Assembly (NCBI GenBank): GCA_035293845.1
Contig: DATGMB010000305.1
Location: forward strand, 1 to 23,266
Direction: 5' to 3'
Origin: DATGMB01 sp035293845
GTDB lineage: Bacteria; Acidobacteriota; Terriglobia; Bryobacterales; Bryobacteraceae
DNA: 23,266 bases
Part shown: positions 7,038 to 15,472 of the stretch, piece after piece
How the letters are laid out: each line of letters opens with the position of its first letter
Position numbering within the stretch: the stretch's first letter is position 1
Translations under genes and position numbers: made by a program
The notes under the pieces: generated by a model
The model's database searches: none
Seen by the model: only the letters and a program-made list of their open reading frames with translations
Told to the model about the DNA's origin: nothing

Positions 7038-7723
7038 TCAGACTGCGTAATGTCGAGAAGTTCTACGAAGGCGGCTACGGCCGGATGTACGTGTTGCGGC
7101 GCGTCAACATCGACGTGCGGGAGGGCGAGTTCGTCACAATCATGGGCCCTTCCGGCGCCGGCAAATCGACGCTGTTGAGCATTCTCGGCATGCTGGACGG
7201 GGCCTGGACGGGCGAATTCGAATTCCTCAACTTCCAGGTGCACCGGATGAAACCGAAAGAGCGCGTCGAGCTCAATAAGAAATACATCGGCTTCGTCTTC
7301 CAGAGCTATCATCTGATCGACAACCTGACGGTTTACGAGAATCTCGACATCCCGCTCTCCTACCGGAACGTGAAGAGCGCGGAACGCGCGGCAATGGTCT
7401 GCGACACGCTGGACCGGTTCCACATTGTGGGTAAACGCGACCTGTTTCCCAGCCAGCTCTCCGGCGGACAGCAGCAACTGGTGGCCGTGGCGCGGGCAGT
7501 GATCGCCCGGCCCAAGCTGATCCTGGCCGATGAGCCGACCGGGAACCTGCATTCCAGCCAGGGCAAAGAGATCATGGAGCTGTTCCGCAAGCTCAACGAC
7601 GAAGGCACCACGATCATTCAGGTGACGCACTCGGAGGCCAACGCCGCCTACGGCCACCGGATCATCCAACTGGCCGACGGCTGGGTGGTCAGTGGTGGGG
7701 CGGAAGAGGCCAAGGCGAGCTGA
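7034..7723 (+). CDS. Second MacB/LolD-type ABC transporter ATPase
   Basis: 229 residues. Walker A GPSGAGKST (38-46), Q-loop Gln90, signature LSGGQ (142-146), Walker B LILADEP (162-168) with Glu167 and H-loop His199 are present. Two positions are unusual: the residue after LSGGQQQ is Leu149 rather than the usual Arg, and the D-loop reads GNLHS with His173 in place of Asp. Both could weaken hydrolysis or change how the two sites cooperate. It is clearly a paralogue of the ATPase at 5479, not a copy. It may pair with that one as a heterodimer or serve a separate permease. Translation is coupled to the preceding DUF4097-like gene. A hairpin lies directly after the stop. Confidence 0.9.
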   Translation: MIRLRNVEKFYEGGYGRMYVLRRVNIDVREGEFVTIMGPSGAGKSTLLSILGMLDGAWTGEFEFLNFQVHRMKPKERVELNKKYIGFVFQSYHLIDNLTVYENLDIPLSYRNVKSAERAAMVCDTLDRFHIVGKRDLFPSQLSGGQQQLVAVARAVIARPKLILADEPTGNLHSSQGKEIMELFRKLNDEGTTIIQVTHSEANAAYGHRIIQLADGWVVSGGAEEAKAS

Positions 7724-7752
7724 TCGCGAATCCGCGGCGCGGCGTTCGCGAT
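7723..7752 (+). terminator. Strong hairpin at the end of the transport cluster
   Basis: ATCGCGAA (7723-7730) pairs perfectly with TTCGCGAT (7745-7752), and CCGC/GCGG can pair further inside. It begins at the last base of the stop codon and is followed by TTCAT, a poor U-tract. A plausible transcript end, not proven. Confidence 0.45.
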
Positions 7753-7780
7753 TTCATCCAGCCCGCTTCCACGCGTGCGA

Positions 7781-7786
7781 TACAAT
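7781..7786 (+). promoter_or_regulatory. -10-like TACAAT before the hypothetical gene
   Basis: TACAAT ends 9 nt before the ATG at 7796. No convincing -35 is seen. The position suggests a start of transcription almost at the ATG. Confidence 0.4.
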
Positions 7787-7795
7787 GGCGATGGA

Positions 7796-8299
7796 ATGCA
7801 GGTGCTCCAGGCGGGCCAACATAAGCTGATCTATCTCGAGCTGCAGCCCCAGATGGTGGCGAAGATCGCGCGCGATGCCGGCTTCGACACGCGGGCCAAG
7901 GACGGCCAGCGCTCCATCCAGCTCGACCTGACTGCGCCCGCGCGCGAAGCGCCGCTGCTGCTCTTCGACGCCTCCGACCCGGCCAACCTGGGCTGGTTTT
8001 CGCGCTGCCAGTTCTACGTCGACGGCCGTACCGGCTGCGTGATGCAGACTCCGATGACGCTCGCCAATAAGCGCGATCGCGGCGGCCGTCCGCACCGCAA
8101 CTCGGTGCGCATCGGGATCTCGAAGGAACTGCCCGCCACCTTCCGGCTGCCCGGCAAGCAGCCGCTGACCGAGCAGGCGTTCTATGCCCTGCTGTTCACG
8201 TTCCTCACCGCGCTCATGAAAACGGGCGTCGCGGTCTGCGGCAATGGCGTAATCGAGCCGCTGGCCGGGCGGACGGAAACTGTGGGTTCGCGTAACTAA
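7796..8299 (+). CDS. Hypothetical protein (167 aa)
   Basis: I do not recognise this protein. It starts MQVLQAGQHKLIYLEL and contains a soluble-looking alternation of strands and helices with the segments LLLFDASDPANLGWFSRCQF, DGRTGCVMQTPMTL and NSVRIGISKELPATFRLPG. The last 40 residues include a hydrophobic helix (FYALLFTFLTALMKTGVAVC). No signal peptide and no known catalytic motif are visible. An upstream in-frame GTG (7775) would add seven residues, but the TACAAT at 7781 would then lie inside the gene; I prefer the ATG at 7796, preceded by a -10-like hexamer. It stands alone between the transport cluster and the mutase operon. Codon use resembles the neighbours, so I believe it is real. 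Confidence 0.65.
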   Translation: MQVLQAGQHKLIYLELQPQMVAKIARDAGFDTRAKDGQRSIQLDLTAPAREAPLLLFDASDPANLGWFSRCQFYVDGRTGCVMQTPMTLANKRDRGGRPHRNSVRIGISKELPATFRLPGKQPLTEQAFYALLFTFLTALMKTGVAVCGNGVIEPLAGRTETVGSRN

Positions 8300-8438
8300 C
8301 CGGTTCGATCCGGTACGCGCGTTCACAGATTCCGCGTTTCGGGGCGCAACGCAACCACCGGCTCCGGGGTCCATCGGAATGGAGACTGGACTGAGGGCCG
8401 ATTCGGGGGGAACGGTCTTCGGTCTTCAGCTCGTCATT

Positions 8439-8464
8439 GCCGGCTCTTCGGGGCCGGCTTTTTT
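8439..8464 (+). terminator. Intrinsic terminator with TTCG tetraloop
   Basis: GCCGGCTC (8439-8446), loop TTCG (8447-8450) and GGGCCGGC (8451-8458) form an 8-bp stem with one G-T pair, followed by six T (8459-8464). It is the best intrinsic terminator in the window. It lies 140 nt after the hypothetical gene's stop and 52 nt before the mutase start. The region 8300-8438 between has no ORF I can support; it contains short inverted repeats (CCGG-CCGG, GTCCA-TGGAC) and could be a long 3' UTR or a small RNA. Confidence 0.88.
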
Positions 8465-8501
8465 CGTTTCCAGGTCCGAATCCGCCACCACCGCGCGGTT
8501 G

Positions 8502-8507
8502 TAAGAT
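8502..8507 (+). promoter_or_regulatory. -10-like TAAGAT before the mutase operon
   Basis: TAAGAT ends 9 nt before the ATG at 8517, downstream of the intrinsic terminator. No Shine-Dalgarno lies between it and the ATG and no clear -35 is seen. No B12 riboswitch fits in the 52 nt available. Confidence 0.4.
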
Positions 8508-8516
8508 AAAAGCGGC

Positions 8517-10115
<1,599 letters not shown>

Positions 10116-10121
10116 AGAGAT

Positions 10122-10538
10122 ATGACGCAACCGATTCGAGTACTGGTGGCCAAGCCGGGGCTGGACGGCCACGACCGCGGGGCCAAGGTGATTGCGCGCG
10201 CGTTGCGCGATGCCGGCATGGAGGTCATCTACACCGGCCTGCGCCAGACGCCGGAGATGATCGTCAACGCGGCGCTGCAGGAGGACGTGCAGGTGATCGG
10301 GCTTTCGATTCTCTCCGGAGCGCACAACGCCATCGTGCCGCGCGTGCTCGAGCTGCTGCGCGAGCGCGGCATGAGCGACGTGAAGCTCGTGATCGGCGGC
10401 ATTATCCCCGATGAGGACGCGGAAGCCCTGAAGCGGCAGGGGGTGGCCGCCGTGTTCCAGCCGGGCGCATCGCTCGATGCGATCGTCGAGTTCATCCGAA
10501 GCTCGGTCGCGGAATCGGCCGCGAAGGCGGACGAATAA
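10122..10538 (+). CDS. B12-binding small subunit of the acyl-CoA mutase
   Basis: 138 residues, a free-standing cobalamin-binding domain. It shows the base-off/His-on motif: GLDGHDRG with the cobalt-ligand His near the N-terminus (residues 13-20), then LSILSGAH (about 61-68) and the GGIIPDED loop (about 91-98). It binds adenosylcobalamin and pairs with the large subunit encoded 6 nt upstream; this split organisation is that of IcmA/IcmB and of archaeal-type mutases. The C-terminus is a short Ala/Lys/Glu tail. Only a weak GAGAG precedes the ATG, so translation may depend on coupling to the upstream gene. The mutase chaperone (MeaB/ArgK GTPase) and an epimerase are not in the window. Confidence 0.93.
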   Translation: MTQPIRVLVAKPGLDGHDRGAKVIARALRDAGMEVIYTGLRQTPEMIVNAALQEDVQVIGLSILSGAHNAIVPRVLELLRERGMSDVKLVIGGIIPDEDAEALKRQGVAAVFQPGASLDAIVEFIRSSVAESAAKADE

Positions 10539-10597
10539 CGCTGCTCGCCTGTGGAAAACGTGTGCTCCGCCTTCACACCTGTAGCCCTCGGCACTCG

Positions 10598-10627
10598 TTG
10601 TTGAGCCCTCCGAACATCCGCTAGAAT
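10598..10627 (+). promoter_or_regulatory. Probable sigma70-type promoter of bamA
   Basis: TTGTTG (10598-10603) and TAGAAT (10622-10627) are 18 nt apart, the best -35/-10 pair seen in the window. It would give a leader of about 90 nt before the bamA ATG. Confidence 0.5.
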
Positions 10628-10723
10628 AATGCTTTATCGAAACTCGATCGGCAGTCCTCACGTGAAACTGTTTCCCTTGTATCGACGTCTTCGACAGAGC
10701 GCAGAGTGGAAAGGTATGCTTCA

Positions 10724-13700
10724 ATGAAGTCTCCCAGGCGCGTTCGCCTGCTTGCGATCTCGGTCTGTTTCTGCGCTTCGGCGATTCTCCAAGTGGGGGC
10801 GCAGACGCCTCCCGCGCAGCCGCAGCAGGCGCCCGCAAAGCCTCCGGCCGGCACTCCGCAGCAGCCCCAGTCTCCCCAGCAATCGCCCGCGCAGCCTGCG
10901 ACGCCACAGACCACCACGCCGCCCCGCAATCCGTTTGAGAACGTTCCCGAAACCGCGCCGCCACAGCAGCCCGCTCAGCCGGCCAAGCCGCAGCTTGAAA
11001 ATCCCGCGCAGCCCGGGCAGGCCAAGGTGGCGGTGAATGGCGAGCCGGTGGAAGCGATCGAATTTCGTGGCGCGCGGCGCGTCCCGCAGGACACGTTGAA
11101 AGCGATGATCGAGACCAAGCCCGGCGACATCTTCAACGAAGAGGTGCTGCGCCGCGATTTCATGCACCTCTGGAATACGGGCCGGTTCGACGACATCCGT
11201 GTGGAAACCGAGCAGGGCAAGACCGGCCTGATCGTGCGTTTTGTCGTCACCGAGCGGCGCGTGATCCGCTCGATCGATTATCAAGGCATCCACTCGGTGA
11301 CGGTCTCGGAGATTCTCGATCGCTTCAAGGAGCGCAAGGTCGGGCTCTCGGTCGATTCGCAATACGATCCCGACAAAATCCAGCGCGCGGCGGTCGCGCT
11401 CAAGGATTTCCTGGCGGAGCGCGGCCGGCAATACGCGACGGTCGATCCGCAGATCGAACAGATTCCGCCGTCGTCGCTGAAGGTCACGTTCAACGTGAAT
11501 GAAGGGCCGAAGGTGAAGGTCGGCACGATCGACATCGTCGGCAACACGGCGTACAACGACCGCTGGGTGATCCGCGCGATGAAGAACCTGCACCCCTACG
11601 GCGTGCCGCATTCGCTGGTCCTCGAGAACCTATTCGCCAAGACGTTCGATCAGGAGAAGCTGGAAGAAGATAAGGAACGCATCCGGCAGGCCTACCAGGA
11701 TCACGGCTATTTCCAGGCCAAGGTGCTCGATGAGACCGTGAAAATCGTCCTCACGGGCGGCCGCGGCTGGCGCCTTCCGCTGATCCTGACGCGGCAGCAG
11801 GGGATCGCCGCGAACATCACCCTCCCGGTGGAAGAGGGCCGCCTGTACCATCTGCGCAACATGAACTTCGTCGGCGTCAAATTGTTCCGCACGCCGGAGG
11901 TGCTGATGCGCCCCGTATTCGGCATGGGGCCGGGCGATGTATTCTCCACGGACAAGCTGCGCAAGGGCATCGAAGCCATGCGCAAGATGTACGGGCAGTT
12001 CGGCTACATCGATTTCGTGCCGGAGCCGAGCTTCGACATTATTCCGAACACGGACCAGATCGACCTGACGCTGACCGCCGACGAAGGCAAGCAGTTCTTC
12101 ATCCGCCGCATCGATTTCTCCGGCAACACGACCACGCGCGACAAGGTGATCCGCCGCGAGATCCTGCTCGACGAAGGCGACATGTTCAACACCCAACTCT
12201 GGGATCTGAGCATCCTGCGCCTCAATCAGCTCGGCTACTTCGAAATGCTGAAGAAGGAGGATGCCGCCACCATCACGCGCAATCCGCAGTCGAATACAGT
12301 GGATATCACGCTGAAGGTGAAGGAGCGGGGCAAGAACTCGATCGGGTTGAACGGCGGCGTTTCGGGCATCGCGGGCAGCTTCGTCGGGTTCAATTATTCG
12401 ACCAACAACTTTCTCGGCCTGGGCGAAACGCTTTCGCTCGATTCACAGCTCGGCACGCGCATGCGCAACGCCAGCTTCGGATTCACCGAGCCGTACATGT
12501 TCGACCGGCCGTTGCAGCTCGGCTTTGTCGTTTACCTGCGCCGGTTCGATTTCAACCAGGGCCGCGAGGCTTCGATTCTGGCCGGCCAGAACCTCATCCC
12601 TCTGTACAACCAGCTCGGCTCCCAGAACCTGCTGAATTACATCCAGAACAGCCACGGCTTTTCGGTTTCGGCGAGCTACCCGCTGCGCCGCAGCTTCGCC
12701 CGCGTCGGCATCAGCTACGGGTTCGATATCAGCAATACCAAGACCCTCACTACCGCGGCGCAGAATTACTTCGACTACATCAACTTCAGCGGCGTGGCAG
12801 GGCCGAACTCGCTGCTCGGCGTGCGCACCAGCCACATCACGCCTTCCTACACCTACAACACGGTGAACCACCCGATCACCCCGACCGCCGGCCGCAGCCT
12901 GTTCATCTCCACGGATTTCGCCGGCAGCGTCCTGGGCGGCAACGTGGACACCGTCCGGCTCACAGTGGACGCCAAGTACTTCAAGCAGGCGCCGTGGCAC
13001 AAGAGCCACATCCTGGCGTTCCACGCCATGGCGTCTTCGATCACCGGCTATAACGGCCGGTATGTGCCGCCCTATTCCCGCACCTTCATGGGCGGCGAGC
13101 AGGATATCCGCGGGTTCGAGATCTGGGGCATTACGCCGATCGCGTGGATTCCGTCCTCGACCCAAATCGGCGTCCTGAACGCGGATGGGTCGCAGCGCAT
13201 GCAGAACGTAGTGTCGAACGGGCAGATCACGCAGCAGGCGGTGACGATGACGGTGCCGAACTACCAGCTCATTACGCCCGGCGGTGACACCCAGTTGCTC
13301 GCGAACTTCGAATACCGCATTCCGATCGTGGGGCCGGTCACGCTGGCGCCCTTCTTCGACGCGGGCGTCGACAAGATCCTCCGCGCCACCCAGTTGACCA
13401 TGGTGCAGTCCCAGATCGACAACCTGAACGCGCAGTTTCCGCAGGCGGGCTTTACCGGGCAGGTCAAGATCGCGCCCGGCACGCAGGCGCCGCGCGCCTC
13501 GACCGGCCTCGAGCTCCAGGTGATGCTGCCGGTGGTCAACGCGCCCTTCCGGCTGTACTTCGCCTACAATCCGTTGGTGGTGCGCGAGTACCTTCAGCCG
13601 CCGGTCGTGGTGGACCGCTCGGCATTCCCCAACAACGCGACCTACCAGGCGTATCTGAACTCGCAGCAGGCGGGACTGTATCCGTTTTTCGAGAAGCGCA

Positions 13701-13735
13701 CGATGTTCCGCTTCACCATCGGCAGAACGTTCTGA
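10724..13735 (+). CDS. bamA: Outer-membrane assembly protein BamA
   Basis: 1003 residues, longer than the roughly 800 of proteobacterial BamA. Signal peptide MKSPRRVRLLAISVCFCASA plus ILQVGAQ, then a Pro/Gln/Ala-rich linker (about 28-100) absent from most relatives, then tandem POTRA domains (about 105-530) and a C-terminal beta-barrel (about 535-1003). The conserved barrel-loop motif (V/I)RGF is present with Arg796-Gly797-Phe798 (GGEQDIRGFE), and the protein ends in Phe (TIGRTF), as outer-membrane barrels do. It inserts barrel proteins into the outer membrane. An in-frame GTG at 10706 exists, but GGAAAGG (10708-10714) sits 9 nt before the ATG at 10724 and the signal peptide begins there, so I choose 10724. 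The linker may span periplasm or peptidoglycan. A chaperone gene follows. Confidence 0.93.
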   Translation: MKSPRRVRLLAISVCFCASAILQVGAQTPPAQPQQAPAKPPAGTPQQPQSPQQSPAQPATPQTTTPPRNPFENVPETAPPQQPAQPAKPQLENPAQPGQAKVAVNGEPVEAIEFRGARRVPQDTLKAMIETKPGDIFNEEVLRRDFMHLWNTGRFDDIRVETEQGKTGLIVRFVVTERRVIRSIDYQGIHSVTVSEILDRFKERKVGLSVDSQYDPDKIQRAAVALKDFLAERGRQYATVDPQIEQIPPSSLKVTFNVNEGPKVKVGTIDIVGNTAYNDRWVIRAMKNLHPYGVPHSLVLENLFAKTFDQEKLEEDKERIRQAYQDHGYFQAKVLDETVKIVLTGGRGWRLPLILTRQQGIAANITLPVEEGRLYHLRNMNFVGVKLFRTPEVLMRPVFGMGPGDVFSTDKLRKGIEAMRKMYGQFGYIDFVPEPSFDIIPNTDQIDLTLTADEGKQFFIRRIDFSGNTTTRDKVIRREILLDEGDMFNTQLWDLSILRLNQLGYFEMLKKEDAATITRNPQSNTVDITLKVKERGKNSIGLNGGVSGIAGSFVGFNYSTNNFLGLGETLSLDSQLGTRMRNASFGFTEPYMFDRPLQLGFVVYLRRFDFNQGREASILAGQNLIPLYNQLGSQNLLNYIQNSHGFSVSASYPLRRSFARVGISYGFDISNTKTLTTAAQNYFDYINFSGVAGPNSLLGVRTSHITPSYTYNTVNHPITPTAGRSLFISTDFAGSVLGGNVDTVRLTVDAKYFKQAPWHKSHILAFHAMASSITGYNGRYVPPYSRTFMGGEQDIRGFEIWGITPIAWIPSSTQIGVLNADGSQRMQNVVSNGQITQQAVTMTVPNYQLITPGGDTQLLANFEYRIPIVGPVTLAPFFDAGVDKILRATQLTMVQSQIDNLNAQFPQAGFTGQVKIAPGTQAPRASTGLELQVMLPVVNAPFRLYFAYNPLVVREYLQPPVVVDRSAFPNNATYQAYLNSQQAGLYPFFEKRTMFRFTIGRTF

Positions 13736-13760
13736 CGCCGGCTCGTTTCCCAAGTATGCT
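13732..13760 (+). promoter_or_regulatory. Possible promoter of the ompH-like gene
   Basis: CTGACG (13732-13737, overlapping the bamA stop) and TATGCT (13755-13760) are 17 nt apart, each matching the sigma70 consensus at about four of six positions. The gene could also be read from the bamA promoter. Confidence 0.3.
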
Positions 13761-13777
13761 AGCATTTTAGAAACACT

Positions 13778-13782
13778 AGGAG
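13778..13782 (+). promoter_or_regulatory. Shine-Dalgarno AGGAG that fixes a TTG start
   Basis: AGGAG ends 8 nt before TTG at 13791. Together with the signal peptide that begins at that TTG, it decides the start of the ompH-like gene. Confidence 0.7.
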
Positions 13783-13790
13783 TTTTCAGC

Positions 13791-14408
13791 TTGAAGAAGA
13801 ATTTTGTTGCATTTTCCGCGCTGGCCCTCGGTATGGCTATGCTCGCCCACGCGCAGTCCGCCACGCCGAGCAAAGTTGCGATCATCCACGTGCAGAACGC
13901 CATTCTGGCCACCAAGGACGGACAGAAGGCGCAGAACGATCTGCAGGCCACGTTCAACCCGCGCAAGCAGGAATTCGAAAAGAAGCAGGCGGATCTGCAG
14001 GCGCTGCAGGAGCAGATGAAAAAGGGCAGCGCCACGATGAGCGACGATGCCAAGGCCAAGATCGCCCGCGACATCGACTCCGGCTCGAAGAGCCTGCAGC
14101 GTTATCAGGAGGACTTCGAGTCCGACGTGCAGCAGGCCGAGCAGCGCATCATGCAGGACCTGGGTCAGAAGATGATGGACGTCATCATCAAGTACGCCAC
14201 GCAGAACGGATATGCCATGGTGGTCGATGTCAGCAATCCCCAGACGCCGGTTCTCTGGGCGGATCCCGCCGTCGATATCACCAATGAGATCGTGAAGCTG
14301 TACGATCAGGCGCACCCCGGCTCCGCGACGGCAACCACGGCCAAGCCGGCCGGGTCGGCGCCTGCCGCCGCTCCCAAGCCGCCCGCCGCGCCGGCTGTGA
14401 AGAAGTAA
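13791..14408 (+). CDS. ompH: Periplasmic OmpH/Skp-family chaperone
   Basis: 205 residues starting at TTG. Residues 1-22 (MKKNFVAFSALALGMAMLAH plus AQ) form a signal peptide. The mature part begins SKVAIIHVQNAIL, the short beta strand that opens Skp proteins, followed by a long charged coiled coil (about 45-125, rich in Gln, Lys, Glu and Asp) and a returning strand AMVVDVSN. The last 35 residues are an Ala/Pro/Lys-rich tail not found in E. coli Skp. Skp holds unfolded outer-membrane proteins and delivers them to the BAM complex, which agrees with the bamA gene 55 nt upstream. In many bacteria lpxD and fabZ follow; here a palindromic repeat and an unrelated exported protein come next. Confidence 0.88.
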   Translation: MKKNFVAFSALALGMAMLAHAQSATPSKVAIIHVQNAILATKDGQKAQNDLQATFNPRKQEFEKKQADLQALQEQMKKGSATMSDDAKAKIARDIDSGSKSLQRYQEDFESDVQQAEQRIMQDLGQKMMDVIIKYATQNGYAMVVDVSNPQTPVLWADPAVDITNEIVKLYDQAHPGSATATTAKPAGSAPAAAPKPPAAPAVKK

Positions 14409-14432
14409 CACCTACGCAGGGCTGACCGCAAA

Positions 14433-14501
14433 ACAGAGCCGCGACCGTAAAGTGAGCGGTGCACCAGCCGCGTGCACCGCCCCTTACCGTCGCGGCTCTG
14501 T
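14433..14501 (+). repeat. Long near-perfect palindrome (about 30-bp arms) after ompH
   Basis: The left arm 14433-14464 begins ACAGAGCCGCGAC and ends GCGGTGCAC. It pairs with the right arm 14472-14501 (GTGCACCGC to GTCGCGGCTCTGT) across a 7-nt loop, CAGCCGC. Only one mismatch and a small bulge interrupt it. It is followed by ATTTTA, so it could end the ompH transcript in addition to being a dispersed repeat. It carries no ORF. Confidence 0.75.
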
Positions 14502-14565
14502 ATTTTACGCTTGCGCTCGCTTTCTTAGCTCTGAAGAACCACACACGCCGGACCTCCTTCGGCGC

Positions 14566-14571
14566 TACAAT
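14566..14571 (+). promoter_or_regulatory. -10-like TACAAT before the Gly/Asn-repeat protein gene
   Basis: TACAAT lies 20 nt before the ATG at 14592. A Shine-Dalgarno AGAGGA (14578-14583) lies 8 nt before the ATG, so the transcript would have a very short leader that still contains a ribosome-binding site. Confidence 0.4.
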
Positions 14572-14591
14572 CGGGTTAGAGGATCGACCTC

Positions 14592-15467
14592 ATGAAAATC
14601 TTCGCCGGGTTGTGCGTATTCGTAATGGTCGCGGCCGGTTCGTTTGCTCAAAATCGAGCCGGATTTGTGAGTCCGGGTTATCCCACGGTGCGCAGCTTCC
14701 CGAGCGTCGTATTTCCCGGTGGAAGCTCCGCGTTGCCGGGTGTGCAGCGGACCACGGGCAGCGTGGTTTATCCCGGGGGCGGGACGCCCCAGATCGGCGT
14801 GCCGGGCATCCGCCTGAACAATCCTCCGGTGAACGTAGCTCCGCCGTTCGGCCAGGGCGGGAACAATCGCGTCAGCGGCTTCAACGGCAATGGCAATTGG
14901 GGCAATTGGGGTAATGGCAACTGGGGGAATGGCAATTGGGGCGGCGGTAACTGGGGCTTCAACGGCCGCGGCCGCGGTTTTAAGAACGGCTTTAACAACA
15001 ACGGCTTCAACAACGGTACGGTAGTCTACGCGTATCCTTATCCCGTGCCGGTTTATGGCGGCGATGCGGGCTACGGAGCGGATCCATCGGCGGTGGCCGC
15101 GGCGGCGGCCGCCGGGGCCGCGTCAGCGGCTGTGCCGCAGGGACCGTCCACCATTGTGGTGATCAATCCGCAGGGCGCGCCGGTGCCTCCCGCGATGATG
15201 ATGGGCATGCCGCCGCAGGGGCCCGCGCCCGCCAGCGCGGAACCGGCTTCGGCCGATACCGGTGAAACTGCTACCCATTACCTGATCGCTTTCAAGGATC
15301 ACAGCATTTATTCGGCTGTGGCCTATTGGGTGGAAGGGGATACGCTCCATTACTTCACCACCGGCAACACACACAATCAGGTGTCCCTCTCGCTGGTGGA
15401 TCGCGATCTCACGCGGCAGCTCAATGCGCAGAGCGGTCTGCAGTTGAACCTGCCCGCCGCGCAGTAG
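14592..15467 (+). CDS. Exported Gly/Asn/Trp-repeat protein with conserved C-terminal domain
   Basis: 291 residues, function unknown. Signal peptide 1-19 (MKIFAGLCVFVMVAAGSFA). Residues 20-95 are Pro/Gly/Val-rich. Residues 96-141 form a low-complexity block of GNGNWG-type repeats ending in GFNNNGFNNG. Then come a Tyr/Pro segment (VVYAYPYPVPVY), an Ala-rich stretch (167-180) and a Pro/Met-rich linker. The C-terminal 55 residues (from HYLIAFKDHSIYSAVAYWVE) look like a small folded domain with a WVEGDTLHYFTTGNTHNQVSL core; I have a general sense of similar C-termini in other acidobacterial exported proteins. It is probably a surface or periplasmic structural protein. The gene ends 5 nt from the convergent guaA stop. 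Confidence 0.75.
   Translation: MKIFAGLCVFVMVAAGSFAQNRAGFVSPGYPTVRSFPSVVFPGGSSALPGVQRTTGSVVYPGGGTPQIGVPGIRLNNPPVNVAPPFGQGGNNRVSGFNGNGNWGNWGNGNWGNGNWGGGNWGFNGRGRGFKNGFNNNGFNNGTVVYAYPYPVPVYGGDAGYGADPSAVAAAAAAGAASAAVPQGPSTIVVINPQGAPVPPAMMMGMPPQGPAPASAEPASADTGETATHYLIAFKDHSIYSAVAYWVEGDTLHYFTTGNTHNQVSLSLVDRDLTRQLNAQSGLQLNLPAAQ
14886..14957 (+). repeat. Coding tandem repeat for GN-GNWG units
   Basis: Degenerate units of the type AATGGCAATTGGGG/GGTAACTGGGG occur about five times and encode residues 99-122 of the exported repeat protein. Such repeats can change copy number by slippage. Confidence 0.7.
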
Positions 15468-15472
15468 CGCGT

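Noticed and set aside
4163..7723. Hidden or frameshifted permease gene in the ABC cluster
   Set aside because: All longer gaps are under 130 nt, and no strand or frame there shows the repeated hydrophobic helices of an FtsX-type permease.
8465..8516. B12 riboswitch before the mutase operon
   Set aside because: Only 52 nt lie between the terminator and the ATG, too short for a cobalamin riboswitch, and upstream sequence lacks the B12-box pattern.
10706..10723. GTG start for bamA
   Set aside because: The GTG overlaps the GGAAAGG ribosome-binding site that serves the ATG at 10724, where the signal peptide begins.
12443..14074. Open frame of 543 codons on the minus strand across bamA and ompH
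   Set aside because: It crosses two well-supported genes and their intergenic region and has no domain. It is a codon-bias shadow.
14886..14957. Possible CRISPR array
   Set aside because: The units are short, imperfect, without spacers, in frame, and encode GNGNWG repeats.
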